Notes: generated by a model from the sequence alone, not told the origin. A stretch of DNA of 64,000 bases from Desulfonatronovibrio magnus (GCF_000934755.1 NZ_KN882175.1:455736-519735), one strand, 5' to 3'. Positions 46,439 through 55,835 are shown, numbered from the stretch's first letter. Translations and numbers: made by a program.

Positions 46439-47602
46439 ATGCCAGGCACCCAGACCTCACTCAGAAAATTTGTTGCTCCTGAATTCATCTATGGTCCAGG
46501 AGCAAGGCACCTGACCGGCAATATTATATCCCGTCTCGGAGTAGAAAGGGTAATGGTGATCTCTGACCCAGGGGTTGAAAAGACAGGTCTGGTCAAGGAC
46601 ATTTGCAAGACCCTGGACGCCCATAACATAGAATATTCATATTTTGATCAGGTTTCTCCAAATCCCAGGGATGTTGAAGTAATGCAGGGTGTGGATTTTT
46701 ACAGATCTCATGGAGCTGAAGCCATCGTTGCCGTAGGAGGTGGAAGTCCTATGGACCTGGCCAAAGGGGTAGGGATCGCAGCCTCCAATAACCGTCACAT
46801 CCTTGATTTCGAGGGAATAGATCAGGTAGAGCTACCATCTCCCCCTCTTGTATGTATTCCCACAACAGCAGGAAGTTCAGCCGATGTATCGCAATTTGCC
46901 ATCATCAATGACACTATACGCAAGATAAAAATTGCCATAGTCAGCAAGGCTGTTGTGCCCGACATGGCACTTATCGATCCAGAAACCACCCTCACCATGG
47001 ATCCTGAACTCACTGCAGCCACAGCCATGGATGCCCTGACCCACGCTGTTGAGGCCTATGTTTCCAAGGCTTCTTTTTCCATAACCGATGCCCACGCCTT
47101 AGAAACCATCAGACTGGTCAGGGCAAATATCATTGAGGCTGTTAAAAACCCCGATGATATGTTTTATCGGGACAAGCTCATGCTGGCCAGTCTGCACGCT
47201 GGACTGGCTTTTTCCAATGCCATTCTCGGTGCGGTGCATGCCATGGCCCACAGTCTGGGAGGTTTGATGGACTTTCCTCATGGATTGTGTAATGCATTGT
47301 TGCTGTCGCATGTTGTCCGCTATAACTTCGACAGTGTGCCGGATAAATATTCTGATATCGCACAGGCTCTGGGGCTTGAAACCCAGGGCCGTTCCTCTGA
47401 TGCCATCCGGGACAGCTTAAGCAAAAAACTGTATGACCTGCATTTTGAAGCAGGCCTGACCAAAACCTTTGGCCAGCTCGGCTTAGATCCAAAAGCCATC
47501 CCTCAACTGGCGCAAAACGCTGTAAATGATCCATGCATGCTTACAAATCCCAAGGAAATGAGCGCTACTGATGTCGAAAAAATATTCATCAAATCCATCT
47601 AA
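46439..47602 (+). CDS. Iron-containing (group III) alcohol dehydrogenase
   Basis: This 387-residue NAD(P)-dependent dehydrogenase has the dinucleotide motif GGGSPMDLAKG (about 100-110), TTAGSSADVS, and the metal ligands in DALTHAVEAY, HAMAHSLGGLMDFPHGLCNA. It should interconvert a primary alcohol and aldehyde in the cytoplasm; sulfate reducers often use such enzymes for ethanol oxidation. An ATG at 46439 follows aggagaagctt. The next gene overlaps its last 32 bases. Confidence 0.93.
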   Translation: MPGTQTSLRKFVAPEFIYGPGARHLTGNIISRLGVERVMVISDPGVEKTGLVKDICKTLDAHNIEYSYFDQVSPNPRDVEVMQGVDFYRSHGAEAIVAVGGGSPMDLAKGVGIAASNNRHILDFEGIDQVELPSPPLVCIPTTAGSSADVSQFAIINDTIRKIKIAIVSKAVVPDMALIDPETTLTMDPELTAATAMDALTHAVEAYVSKASFSITDAHALETIRLVRANIIEAVKNPDDMFYRDKLMLASLHAGLAFSNAILGAVHAMAHSLGGLMDFPHGLCNALLLSHVVRYNFDSVPDKYSDIAQALGLETQGRSSDAIRDSLSKKLYDLHFEAGLTKTFGQLGLDPKAIPQLAQNAVNDPCMLTNPKEMSATDVEKIFIKSI

Positions 47603-49571
47603 GTTAAATGGAAGTCAAGACGCTTTAAACAGGCTCATTGGACTTGGACCCAGGTCCATGCAAAAAAGCTATTACCCTGAACTCAAGGCCAGATTAGATG
47701 AGCTTACCCGTTTTCGTAACCTTCTGGACAATATAAATGATCTCATAATTCTCATTGATATACACTCCGGCCTTATTATTGATACCAACAAGGCCACTGA
47801 AACCCTTCTCGGTCTGCATTCAGGGCAAATCCTAAAAAATCCCCTGTCCACATTCATGGATAAAAGTGAAGCAGACAAGATCCTTAACTTTTTCCAGCAA
47901 GAATATATCTGCTCAAAATTATTCCGGGTACAGCTCATCACAAGCAACAGAAAACTTATTCCTGTGGAAATTAATTGCAAAATTGTCAAACTGAAGCCCA
48001 ATGGTTATGGCGTGCTCATAGCGAGAAACATGACAGCTCAAGAAGAGGCCAGACAGGAGATAGAAATCCAGAGGGCCTTTTTCAGGCAACTCTTTGACAA
48101 CTCCCCCAAAGCCATTGTCATGGAGGATGAATTATTTTGCGTAGCAGATGTTAACAAGGCCTTTGTGTCCCTTTTTGGTTATACTATTCAGGAAGTTGTG
48201 GGTACAGACATAAACAGCTTCATTACCCCTGATCATCTCTCGGAAGAGGTTACCGGCATCAAGCAGCAAGCATATAAAGGCATAACCCAGAACATGCAGA
48301 CCCGCAGAACAACCAGTTCCGGTCAGACCATTGACGTTGACATTCTATGCATTCCTGTCACCTTTGGAGGAAGATTTAATGGTCTTTTCAGCATTTTCAC
48401 AGATATCACCCAGAAGCTGCAAATTGAAATCAACATGTCCAGACAGCAGAAACTGGAGTCCATTGCCCTGCTTGCCGGCGGTCTTGCCCATGACTTTAAC
48501 AATATCCTTTCGGTCATTTTGGCCAATACATCCTTAAGCAAGATTCACGCTGCACACAATAAACCCCTGAAAGAAAGCCTGAACCGCATTGAAAATGCTT
48601 CCAGCAGAGCAAAAGATCTGACCATGCAGCTTCTTACCTTTGCCAAGGGAGGTGAACCTGTCAAAAAGACCATTGATCTGCGCAAGGTGCTTCAAGAGAC
48701 TGTCAAGTTTGCTCTAAGCGGTTCATCCACAAGAGTGGTCTTTCATATTGATGATGATCTAATGCCCATCTATGCTGATGAGGGTCAAATCTCCCAGGTC
48801 GTACAGAACTTGACCATAAACGCCTCTCAGGCCATGCCGGAAAAAGGTCTGCTGAACATTTTTGCCGGCAACATGGCTCTGGGTAAAGAGAATGACTTCA
48901 ATCTGGCTTCCGGTAAGTATGTATACATTAAATTCAAAGACACCGGACCAGGCATTACAGCAGAGGATTTGACTCGCATTTTTGATCCATATTTCACCAC
49001 CAAGAAGAAAGGCAGCGGTCTGGGACTGGCTATAACTTATTCCATAATCAGAAAACATCAGGGCCACATTCATGTTAGCTCCACTCCTGGTGAAGGAGCT
49101 GAATTTTTCATTCTCATTGAAGCATCTGACAGTCTTCCTGAAGACTCTGCCAGCTATTGCCCTCTAAAAAAAGTCCAGGCCAGGGTCATGATTATGGACG
49201 ATGAATCAGATATCCTTGAAGTAACGTCTGAATATCTTGAGGCCATGGGATACGAGGTTGTGACAGCCAGGGATGGACATCAGGCCATGCGCAAGTTTGA
49301 ACAATATCTATCAAACAGGGCACCCATTGACATACTGGTCACTGATCTTACAATTCCAGGCGGGATGGGAGGCAGAGAACTGAGTGAAAAACTGCTTGGC
49401 AATCATCCGACTCTACCCATTATTGTCACCAGCGGATACGCCCATGATGAAGCCATGGCTGATTATTCAAAATTTGGCTTTGCTGCAAGAATTATCAAAC
49501 CTTTCAGCATTGAAGAGCTTGACCATTTAATCCGGCAGTGTCTCGCAGCCAAGTCAGTAAAACAGCCATAA
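47571..49571 (+). CDS. PAS-domain hybrid histidine kinase with C-terminal receiver
   Basis: This 666-residue soluble kinase has two PAS domains (about 45-155 and 165-285), a DHp domain of the NtrB-like type with phospho-acceptor His307 in GGLAHDFNNILS, HATPase (NLTINASQAMP, DTGPGI, GSGLGLAI) and a C-terminal receiver with Asp592 (VTDLTIPGGMGG). The proposed ATG lies inside the dehydrogenase gene; ATG 47658 is an alternative. Overlap with the dehydrogenase implies co-transcription, so the kinase may report on alcohol metabolism; no output regulator is adjacent. Confidence 0.9.
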   Translation: MSKKYSSNPSKLNGSQDALNRLIGLGPRSMQKSYYPELKARLDELTRFRNLLDNINDLIILIDIHSGLIIDTNKATETLLGLHSGQILKNPLSTFMDKSEADKILNFFQQEYICSKLFRVQLITSNRKLIPVEINCKIVKLKPNGYGVLIARNMTAQEEARQEIEIQRAFFRQLFDNSPKAIVMEDELFCVADVNKAFVSLFGYTIQEVVGTDINSFITPDHLSEEVTGIKQQAYKGITQNMQTRRTTSSGQTIDVDILCIPVTFGGRFNGLFSIFTDITQKLQIEINMSRQQKLESIALLAGGLAHDFNNILSVILANTSLSKIHAAHNKPLKESLNRIENASSRAKDLTMQLLTFAKGGEPVKKTIDLRKVLQETVKFALSGSSTRVVFHIDDDLMPIYADEGQISQVVQNLTINASQAMPEKGLLNIFAGNMALGKENDFNLASGKYVYIKFKDTGPGITAEDLTRIFDPYFTTKKKGSGLGLAITYSIIRKHQGHIHVSSTPGEGAEFFILIEASDSLPEDSASYCPLKKVQARVMIMDDESDILEVTSEYLEAMGYEVVTARDGHQAMRKFEQYLSNRAPIDILVTDLTIPGGMGGRELSEKLLGNHPTLPIIVTSGYAHDEAMADYSKFGFAARIIKPFSIEELDHLIRQCLAAKSVKQP

Positions 49572-49619
49572 GTACAGATCTTTCTTGAATTTACCTGTAA
49601 CCGCTCGACCCGCACTCCC

Positions 49620-49716
49620 CGGCACAAGCTTACAGGTATCGGCCTTCAAGACTGGAGCCTGCAGCCTGCAGGCTATTGAATGACACGGCTTAAAGCCGCC
49701 TCAATTTTGCAATTTA
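49620..49716. repeat. Degenerate palindromic repeat
   Basis: Between the kinase and the HMA gene are gcctgcagcctgcaggc and cggcttaaagccgcc palindromes. A related stretch with catcctgcagcct and ggcgactggaagccgcc is at 61255-61310. Both look like decayed relatives of the 46049 element. Confidence 0.4.
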
Positions 49717-49774
49717 TTTGATGCACTGCAGGCAAGCCATGCAGTTACAAAAATTACAACAAAAGGAGATAACA

Positions 49775-49975
49775 ATGATGCACAAAATTACAATTGAAGG
49801 AATGAGTTGCCAGCACTGCGTACGCGCGGTCACAGATGCACTTAAGGCCATTGATGGCATTACAGACGTTGAGGTCAGTCTGGAAAATAAAGAGGCTGCC
49901 TTCCAGGCGCCCGACAACCAGGACATGGAACAGGTCAAAAAGGCTGTTTCTGATGCGGGTTACAAGGTAGTATAA
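49775..49975 (+). CDS. HMA-domain copper chaperone-like protein
   Basis: This 66-residue protein has the heavy-metal-associated fold with the Cu(I)-binding motif GMSCQHCVRAV near residues 10-20. It resembles CopZ. ATG 49775 follows aaaggag with good spacing; the open frame upstream to 49718 is not needed. No copper ATPase or regulator is nearby, and the next gene (74 bases on) has no metal motif. Confidence 0.88.
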   Translation: MMHKITIEGMSCQHCVRAVTDALKAIDGITDVEVSLENKEAAFQAPDNQDMEQVKKAVSDAGYKVV

Positions 49976-50048
49976 GTCTCTATCTGAAAGTATTTTTCCT
50001 GCAGGATTCAAAAAAACAAACTGCTAACCTTAAAACTGGAGATTATAA

Positions 50049-50549
50049 ATGTCGGATCAAACCCTTGAAGCCCTCAAGGATATTTCAGAAGTATTCAAAT
50101 TCGAACTTTGGCTGAGGTTTTACTTTATCCAGGAAAATGATGGAAAAATTATGCTCAAAATTGAAGATCAAGTTCTGCAAAAAATGAAGGATGAGTACGA
50201 ACATCTTGCAGGACTGGCTGAGCAGCTCAACAACACAGAGCTAAGTCCTGCAGAGTGCCAGAAAGCCATTGTGGATCATGTTTTTAAACAGTTTGACGGA
50301 AAAAAATATGAAATGGGCTATGTACCCAAGATATTGGATATGGCTCCATTTAAGGCCGAAATTCAACTCTTCAATACATGGGCTCACCTGCATGAGGATC
50401 AGCTGGATAAAAATCTTTTGAGCTTTACAAAATGGAATGAGCTGTATGACGAATGGAAACGTTCAGAAAACGCACAGAAGATGGAAGTATCATTAAGCAT
50501 GCAAAATATCCAAAATACCACCCAGCCAGCCTCCAACAGCACCAATTGA
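50049..50549 (+). CDS. Conserved-looking protein of unknown function
   Basis: I do not recognise this 166-residue protein. It is acidic, soluble and mostly helical, with an aromatic-rich start (FKFELWLRFYFI) and a segment YEHLAGLAEQLNNTELSPAECQKAIVDHVFKQFDG. There is no Cys pair or membrane segment. A ggag-type site precedes the ATG. It follows the HMA gene and is followed by a hairpin. Confidence 0.7.
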   Translation: MSDQTLEALKDISEVFKFELWLRFYFIQENDGKIMLKIEDQVLQKMKDEYEHLAGLAEQLNNTELSPAECQKAIVDHVFKQFDGKKYEMGYVPKILDMAPFKAEIQLFNTWAHLHEDQLDKNLLSFTKWNELYDEWKRSENAQKMEVSLSMQNIQNTTQPASNSTN

Positions 50550-50557
50550 ACAGTATT

Positions 50558-50592
50558 GTATGCCAGCTCCCATGTCCGCCATGGGAGCATAC
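50558..50592 (+). terminator. Terminator-like hairpin after the 166-residue gene
   Basis: CTCCCATG and CATGGGAG pair around TCCGC and can be extended by GTATG/CATAC across a bulge. It begins 9 bases after the stop. The downstream bases are AT-rich but lack a proper T-run. Confidence 0.5.
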
Positions 50593-50738
50593 ACTAAATT
50601 TGCATTTACATAATTCAGTTGGATCATCATATTTCATTAATAACTGTTGGGGGGAGTGTGATTTCCTGCACCTCTGGCTCAAGCATCCTGGCAGCATCGA
50701 CAAGCATTCTGGTGTAACGGCCAGGCAGAACCTTTCCC

Positions 50739-51269
50739 TTACGCGCTATGAAGGTTGCCTTTCTGACTTGCTATTGCTTGCTCTATTGACCTGACCACTT
50801 CCTGGGGTTCAAGATCATCACCGCGTTCAACAAGAGCAAGAGTCAGATTGATCTCTCGCTGAATATGAGGGGTCTTGATATTAAAGTATTTTCTCCAGGC
50901 TGCTGCAGCTGCCTGAATATCTCCGTCTATGGCGTGGCTGAGTCCAGTATAAAGCACCGCGTAATCATCACCGGGTTTAATAGTTAAAAGCCTCTCCCAT
51001 ACCTTTCTGGCCTCATGACTATCTCCCAGGCGCAACCTGCAAAAACCCAGTTTTCGCAGGGCCTCCTGATGCAAGGGCTCCTTTAAAAGACATGCTTCAT
51101 AGCTCTGTGCTGCAAGCTCATAATCCTTTTCCCTCAATAATCTATCCGCCTGGACAATATCCGGATCAAAGCCCGATGATTCCTCCTCCATATCCTGGCC
51201 GCGAACATGACGCATAAAACCGCGAAACAAATCTCTGCGTGAAAACTTATTTAACTTTTTAGCTTGCAT
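50739..51269 (-). CDS. TPR-repeat protein of the chemosensory cluster
   Basis: This 176-residue protein has about three tetratricopeptide repeats (DRLLREKDYELAAQSYEACLLKEP; ALRKLGFCRLRLGDSHEARKVWERLLTIKP; AVLYTGLSHAIDGDIQAAAAAWRKYF). Its ATG begins one base after the cheA stop codon, so translation is coupled. It may be a scaffold for the CheA complex. An SRRDLFRG near the N-terminus is not a Tat signal because no hydrophobic core follows. Confidence 0.85.
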   Translation of the reverse strand: MQAKKLNKFSRRDLFRGFMRHVRGQDMEEESSGFDPDIVQADRLLREKDYELAAQSYEACLLKEPLHQEALRKLGFCRLRLGDSHEARKVWERLLTIKPGDDYAVLYTGLSHAIDGDIQAAAAAWRKYFNIKTPHIQREINLTLALVERGDDLEPQEVVRSIEQAIASQKGNLHSA

Positions 51270-54149
51270 TTAAAATCTGCTGGTTGCCATTTTATATATT
51301 TCATGGGGATCAAGAATAAGGACTACACTTCCATCTCCCATGATGGTGGCTCCGGAAATACCAGGCTGCTCTCCCATATACTCCCCAAGCGACTTAATGA
51401 CGACTTCCTGCCTTTCCAGTAAAGTATCAACCACAAGACCAAGTCTGCGATCCCCCACAACAATAATAACTACGGGCAAAACTTCCCTGTCTTCATTATT
51501 GACCGGCAATTCAAGAAGTTCGCTTAATTCAGCCAGACCAAGGACTTCACCACGCAAAGTAACTGCTTTACGATTGTTTATTTCACTGAGTTTTGCCGCT
51601 TCAATCTTGGTGGTTTCCGAAACAGCATCTAAAGGGATGGCATAGGTCTGTCCAGCCATCTTAACCATGAGCGCATCAATAATGGCCAGAGTCAAAGGCA
51701 GGGTTATGGAGAATTTTGAGCCCTTGCCCAGAGTGGAGTGAACCAGCACGCTTCCTTTGAGGTTTTTTATATTATTTTTAACCACGTCCATGCCAACGCC
51801 ACGCCCGGAAATGTCAGTCACCTTCTCTGCAGTGGAAAACCCAGGAGCAAAGATAAGATCAATGGCTTCCTGATCTTCCATGGACTGGGCCTTTTCCTGT
51901 GTTATTATTCCCTTTTCCAAGGCCTTTGACTTCATTTTTTCCGGATCTATACCCCTGCCATCATCCTCCACTTCAATCACTACTGAATTGCCACGATGCG
52001 CTGCACGAAGCCACACAGTGCCTAAAGGGTCTTTGCCGGCCTTGACGCGCATATCTTCCTGCTCAAGTCCATGATCAAGAGAATTGCGGATCAGGTGCAC
52101 CAGAGGATCGCCAATAAGTTCTACAACGCTTTTATCAAGCTCTGTATCCTCACCTTCAGTAATAAGCTGCACTTTTTTGTTGCTTTTGCGGCTGAGATCG
52201 CGCACCAGTCGGGGAAACTTGGTAAATACAGTCTGCACCGGTACCATGCGCACGTTCATTATGGTTACCTGGAGGTCGTCAGATATCCTGGCCATGGAAT
52301 TGGTGGTTTCTGTAAGCTGCTGGGCTATCTCCTGCACATCATGGCCTTCTTCAAGAGACTTGGACAGCATGGCAAAGCGATTACGATTGATAATAAGCTC
52401 ACCAATGAGGTTCATGAGATCATCTAACCGTGAATGATCCACTCTAATGGTAGAGGCAATGGTAGGCTTGGTTCTGTCCTTTTTGGAAGGAGGCTGATTA
52501 GACTTGGAGGCAGGCGCGCTCTTGTCCGGCTCCTTTGGGCAGGCCTGGTTATCCTGGGTTTCTGCTTGAGAAGGCCCTGTTTGAACTCCGACATCAGAAT
52601 CTTTTTCAGGCTCGGTCTGCTTTGATTCAACCTCCCGGGACGCATTCTCAGGTTCAGTATCGACTGAACCCGGACCATTGGAAGCCTGGTCTGATTCAGC
52701 TGTTGTTTCTGAATCATGTTCGGGTTCAAGACCTGGATCGGGTTTAGAATCAGAAGAACTTGCAATGCTTGTCAGCTTATTATCCACCATGGACTGCAGG
52801 ATACTTGTTTCCTGCTTGAGAAGGTCACCCATCAGCTCAAAATCCAGATCAGATTTGCGGCCCTGATCTACTAATTCAGCAGTCCTGGCTGCATAAGTCT
52901 TTAAATCATCAAAACCCATGTAACCCGTGGAATTCTGGATGGTCACCAGAGATCTGTACAGACCATCGATAATTTCCTTGTCAGCCTCACCAGAATTTAT
53001 TTTTTCCAGCGCCAGCTTCAGGTTTTCAAATTGCTGCGCCACTGCCTGTTCAAAAATCTGGAGATCCTCTGGATCAAAGTTTTCCTGATCGCTTGCAACA
53101 GACTCAGATCCGTTGTCTTTATGGTCTGCCTGGCTTTGAGTGTTTGACTTTTCAGACTCAGCAGGCGAGTCATCCTGTTTTTGAGACTGGACTTCCGGCT
53201 TATCAGGTACAGAATTCACCTCTTTTTTAAACTTAGGCTGATTTTGAAGAGCCTTGTCAACTTTTTCCAGAACATCTGATATATCATACCCGGTGACTTC
53301 AGAGCTTTCCCTGTCAACATTATTCAAAACTGTTTCCAAAGTATCGGAAATAGTCAAAAGAACATCAATAAGTTCGTGAGATATTTCCAGTTCATTATTC
53401 CTGACTTTATTCAGGATGGATTCAGCCTCATGAGAAAGCCTGTTTATTTCCTTAAACCCGATAATGGCACTGTTGCCCTTTATGTTGTGAAAGCTGCGAA
53501 ACAGATCATTGATAACTTCCCTGTCAAAATCTTCGTTACTCTCCAAAGTGATAAGCATGGAGGTGACTTCTGCCAGAATCTCCTGAACCTCTTCAATAAA
53601 ATCATTGAGATGATCCTGGCTGACCATGGTCAAGGCATAACTTTCTTCGGTTTTAAACAGTCCCGCATCCCCGGCCTCAGCCTTAGATGTCTGGTCTGAC
53701 TGCTGCTCAGCCTCATCTGAAGATGGCTTTTCTGATGCAGGTGAATCCACACCACCGGATTGCATCAGTTCTTCAATATGCTTGATTATATGTGCAGTAT
53801 CAACCTCACCTTCATTACCCTGGGCTTCAAGATTTTCCACCATTTCCCTGAGAGCATCTGTAGCTTCCAGTATAAGATCCATGATGCCGGAGGTAACTTT
53901 CATCCGACCTCTCCTGAGCTCATCTAAAATATTTTCGCCCTTATGAGCCAGAGAGTTCATAAGCTTGAGCCCAAGAAAACCTGAAGCACCTTTCAAAGAG
54001 TGCATGGGCCTGAAAATATCATCCAACAGGGAAAGATCGTCCGGATTCTTTTCAAGCTCAAGCAGCTTGGGCTCAATGGTCTCCAGATGTTCTCGTGCTT
54101 CTACCACAAAGTCAGCGTATACTTCAGGATCGTAAAAGTCTTGATTCAT
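51270..54149 (-). CDS. cheA: Chemotaxis-type histidine kinase CheA with three Hpt units
   Basis: This 959-residue kinase has Hpt1 with His50 (PMHSLKGASGFLG), Hpt2 with His221 (SFHNIKGNSAIIG) and a third Hpt-like unit in which the His position is Val402 (SLVTIQNSTGYMG) and so cannot be phosphorylated. An acidic Ser/Glu/Pro linker (about 460-565) follows, then the dimerisation domain, HATPase (LVHLIRNSLDHG, GRGIDPE, GRGVGMDVV) and a CheW-like regulatory domain (about 825-955). It is longer than classical CheA (about 650) and recalls ChpA/FrzE-type kinases of surface-motility or alternative chemosensory systems. Confidence 0.94.
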   Translation of the reverse strand: MNQDFYDPEVYADFVVEAREHLETIEPKLLELEKNPDDLSLLDDIFRPMHSLKGASGFLGLKLMNSLAHKGENILDELRRGRMKVTSGIMDLILEATDALREMVENLEAQGNEGEVDTAHIIKHIEELMQSGGVDSPASEKPSSDEAEQQSDQTSKAEAGDAGLFKTEESYALTMVSQDHLNDFIEEVQEILAEVTSMLITLESNEDFDREVINDLFRSFHNIKGNSAIIGFKEINRLSHEAESILNKVRNNELEISHELIDVLLTISDTLETVLNNVDRESSEVTGYDISDVLEKVDKALQNQPKFKKEVNSVPDKPEVQSQKQDDSPAESEKSNTQSQADHKDNGSESVASDQENFDPEDLQIFEQAVAQQFENLKLALEKINSGEADKEIIDGLYRSLVTIQNSTGYMGFDDLKTYAARTAELVDQGRKSDLDFELMGDLLKQETSILQSMVDNKLTSIASSSDSKPDPGLEPEHDSETTAESDQASNGPGSVDTEPENASREVESKQTEPEKDSDVGVQTGPSQAETQDNQACPKEPDKSAPASKSNQPPSKKDRTKPTIASTIRVDHSRLDDLMNLIGELIINRNRFAMLSKSLEEGHDVQEIAQQLTETTNSMARISDDLQVTIMNVRMVPVQTVFTKFPRLVRDLSRKSNKKVQLITEGEDTELDKSVVELIGDPLVHLIRNSLDHGLEQEDMRVKAGKDPLGTVWLRAAHRGNSVVIEVEDDGRGIDPEKMKSKALEKGIITQEKAQSMEDQEAIDLIFAPGFSTAEKVTDISGRGVGMDVVKNNIKNLKGSVLVHSTLGKGSKFSITLPLTLAIIDALMVKMAGQTYAIPLDAVSETTKIEAAKLSEINNRKAVTLRGEVLGLAELSELLELPVNNEDREVLPVVIIVVGDRRLGLVVDTLLERQEVVIKSLGEYMGEQPGISGATIMGDGSVVLILDPHEIYKMATSRF

Positions 54150-54470
54150 ATATCTGCCTGATGATTGTTAATAAACTAATATCATTTCAAGGAAAACATG
54201 GGACAGGCACTCCGGGAGCCACTTGAACATCAACCAGTGATTTAAATGGGTCATTTTGAAGGCAAGTGGGTCCCGGAAGAGCCAGTCCCCCTCCGGGCTG
54301 TATGCCTCCGGGCAGGAAGCCATGCTGCATGCAAAGGGCTGTTGCAAAATAATATTATATCCCCCGGGATAAGTGAAAGATCGAAAAACAAACTCAATGA
54401 TTACTGAAATGCACATGCAGGTATTATATGAGTTCTATGCTACCTGCCTGGAAACTTCTGGCCCAGAGCG
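54150..54470. other. Gap between cheY and cheA holding repeat A4
   Basis: No gene. About half of it is the family-A copy A4 (54185-54345). The rest contains no motif I can name. Confidence 0.55.
54185..54345. repeat. Family-A palindromic repeat, copy A4 (with extra segment)
   Basis: The core gggacaggcactccgg and gagccagtccccc is present with arms ccgggagccacttg and caagtgggtcccgg. A 30-base extra segment containing cctccgggc twice lies after the right end, as in A5 and A6. The outermost terminal repeats are poor. It separates cheY from cheA. Confidence 0.75.
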
Positions 54471-54839
54471 TCAGCCCAGTAACATTTTGACATTTTTAAC
54501 CAGCTTGTCCGGCTGGGCTGGTTTGACCATATATAAATTGGCTCCCAGCCCGAGACCCTGCTGAATATCGCTGTCCCTGCCCTCTGTAGACAGGATTACT
54601 ACCGGGGTATCCCTGAACATCTCTTGTTCACGAAGATTTTTGATAAAGGTAAAGCCATCCATTCTCGGCATATTAACGTCTGAAATAATCAGATCTATAC
54701 CTGATATGGAGTATAGTTTCTCTAAGGCATCCAATCCATCCTCGGCTGTAGTCACCTGAAATCCCTCTTTTTTTATAATAAAGGCTATCAGGTTGCGCAC
54801 GGTTTTGGAATCATCAACCACTAAAATATGCTTAGACAT
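54471..54839 (-). CDS. cheY: CheY-like single-domain response regulator
   Basis: This 122-residue receiver has the acidic pair in ILVVDDSKTVRN, acceptor Asp in LIISDVNMPRMDG, Thr/Ser in VVILSTEG and Lys in MVKPAQPDKLV. It should be the direct phospho-target of the neighbouring CheA. A strong ggagg site precedes the ATG. Repeat elements lie on both sides of it (A4 and A5). Confidence 0.93.
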   Translation of the reverse strand: MSKHILVVDDSKTVRNLIAFIIKKEGFQVTTAEDGLDALEKLYSISGIDLIISDVNMPRMDGFTFIKNLREQEMFRDTPVVILSTEGRDSDIQQGLGLGANLYMVKPAQPDKLVKNVKMLLG

Positions 54840-54912
54840 GACCCCTCCGAAAAAAAGGTCTCAAGTGACGTTGCAGTTTAGCTCTATGTGTATGACGCAC
54901 GGTTTTTTATTC

Positions 54913-55082
54913 GTAATAATTCAGCCATTTTTAAGTAAGCAGGGGACAGGCACCCCAGTCCTTTTTTTTTGTTGATGTAAAACACAGACTTAATAAAACA
55001 AGGGCTGGGAGAGCCAGTCCCCCTCCGGGCTGTATGCCTCCGGGCAGGAAGCCGTGCCACATGCAAATGGCTAAACTGTTAC
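54913..55082. repeat. Family-A palindromic repeat, copy A5 (with extra segment)
   Basis: This 170-bp copy ends in gtaataattcagcc and ggctaaactgttac. The inner right arm aaaacaagggctgg is identical to that of A2, but the left arm is degraded to ccagtccttttt. It carries the 30-base cctccgggc segment. It lies between cheW and cheY. Confidence 0.8.
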
Positions 55083-55103
55083 CTCATATATTTTTAAGCG
55101 TCT

Positions 55104-55835
55104 CTATTCATTCAAGAGACGTCCGACTATAGCGTCAATGGACAGAATAGAAATAATCTTTTCTCGATTTTTTATCAATGCGGCCACATAGCTTGAATTC
55201 ATGGCCAGGGCAGACTCAACACTCCATTCTATGTCTTCTCTCGGCATACGATACATGGTGGCTATTCTTTCCACAAGCAGACCAACCTGAAAGTTATCCT
55301 TTCTACAGACCACAATAAATCTGTTCTCAACATCTTTGCCTTTACCGGGATTAAGAAGCTCTGCCAGCCGGACTATGGGGGTAACCTTTTGTCTGAGATT
55401 GATGACACCTTCAAGATAAACTGGAGCTGCAGGCAACTTGGTGGGCTGGATAAATTTAATAACTTCATTGACCGTTTCTATAGGAAGAGCATACTCTTGT
55501 CTGCCCATGAAAAAACTGACCAGTTGAACATCATCCATGGCCTTGAGACGCTCTTTATCTCCCAGGGCAGGCGCCTGATCCTTGCTGGTATGTTTTACCT
55601 GATCGTTTCTAACCTGGACCTCTGGTTCAGACTGTTTCTGATCCTGATCTGCTGAATGTAGTACAATAGTGTGCCCGGATTCGGTCTCATCAGCAAGTGC
55701 GGATTTTATACCCGCAGTATCACCGTTGAGATATTTATCGATAAACAGCTGTTCTGAATCAGATAATTTTGTGCCTTTATCAGCATGGTCAGCATCAAAA
55801 TTCTGTTCAACAAAGTATTCTTCAGGAGTTTTCAT
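55104..55835 (-). CDS. cheW: CheW-domain coupling protein
   Basis: This 243-residue protein has an N-terminal variable region (about 1-95) and a C-terminal CheW domain (VSFFMGRQEYALPIETVNEVIKF, YLEGVINLRQKVTPIVRLAELL, LLVERIATMYRMPREDIEW). It should couple receptors to CheA. It starts in a 4-base overlap with parA. The N-terminal extension is absent from minimal CheW and may bind another partner. Confidence 0.92.
   Translation of the reverse strand: MKTPEEYFVEQNFDADHADKGTKLSDSEQLFIDKYLNGDTAGIKSALADETESGHTIVLHSADQDQKQSEPEVQVRNDQVKHTSKDQAPALGDKERLKAMDDVQLVSFFMGRQEYALPIETVNEVIKFIQPTKLPAAPVYLEGVINLRQKVTPIVRLAELLNPGKGKDVENRFIVVCRKDNFQVGLLVERIATMYRMPREDIEWSVESALAMNSSYVAALIKNREKIISILSIDAIVGRLLNE

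Noticed and set aside
50739-51269. Tat signal peptide in the TPR protein (SRRDLFRG)
   Set aside because: No hydrophobic stretch or cleavage site follows; the protein is soluble.
54884-55066. Short ORFs within family-A repeats (also at 46197 and 62898)
   Set aside because: They translate the repeat itself (GTGSPSP, LALPGPTC) and have no other coding evidence.
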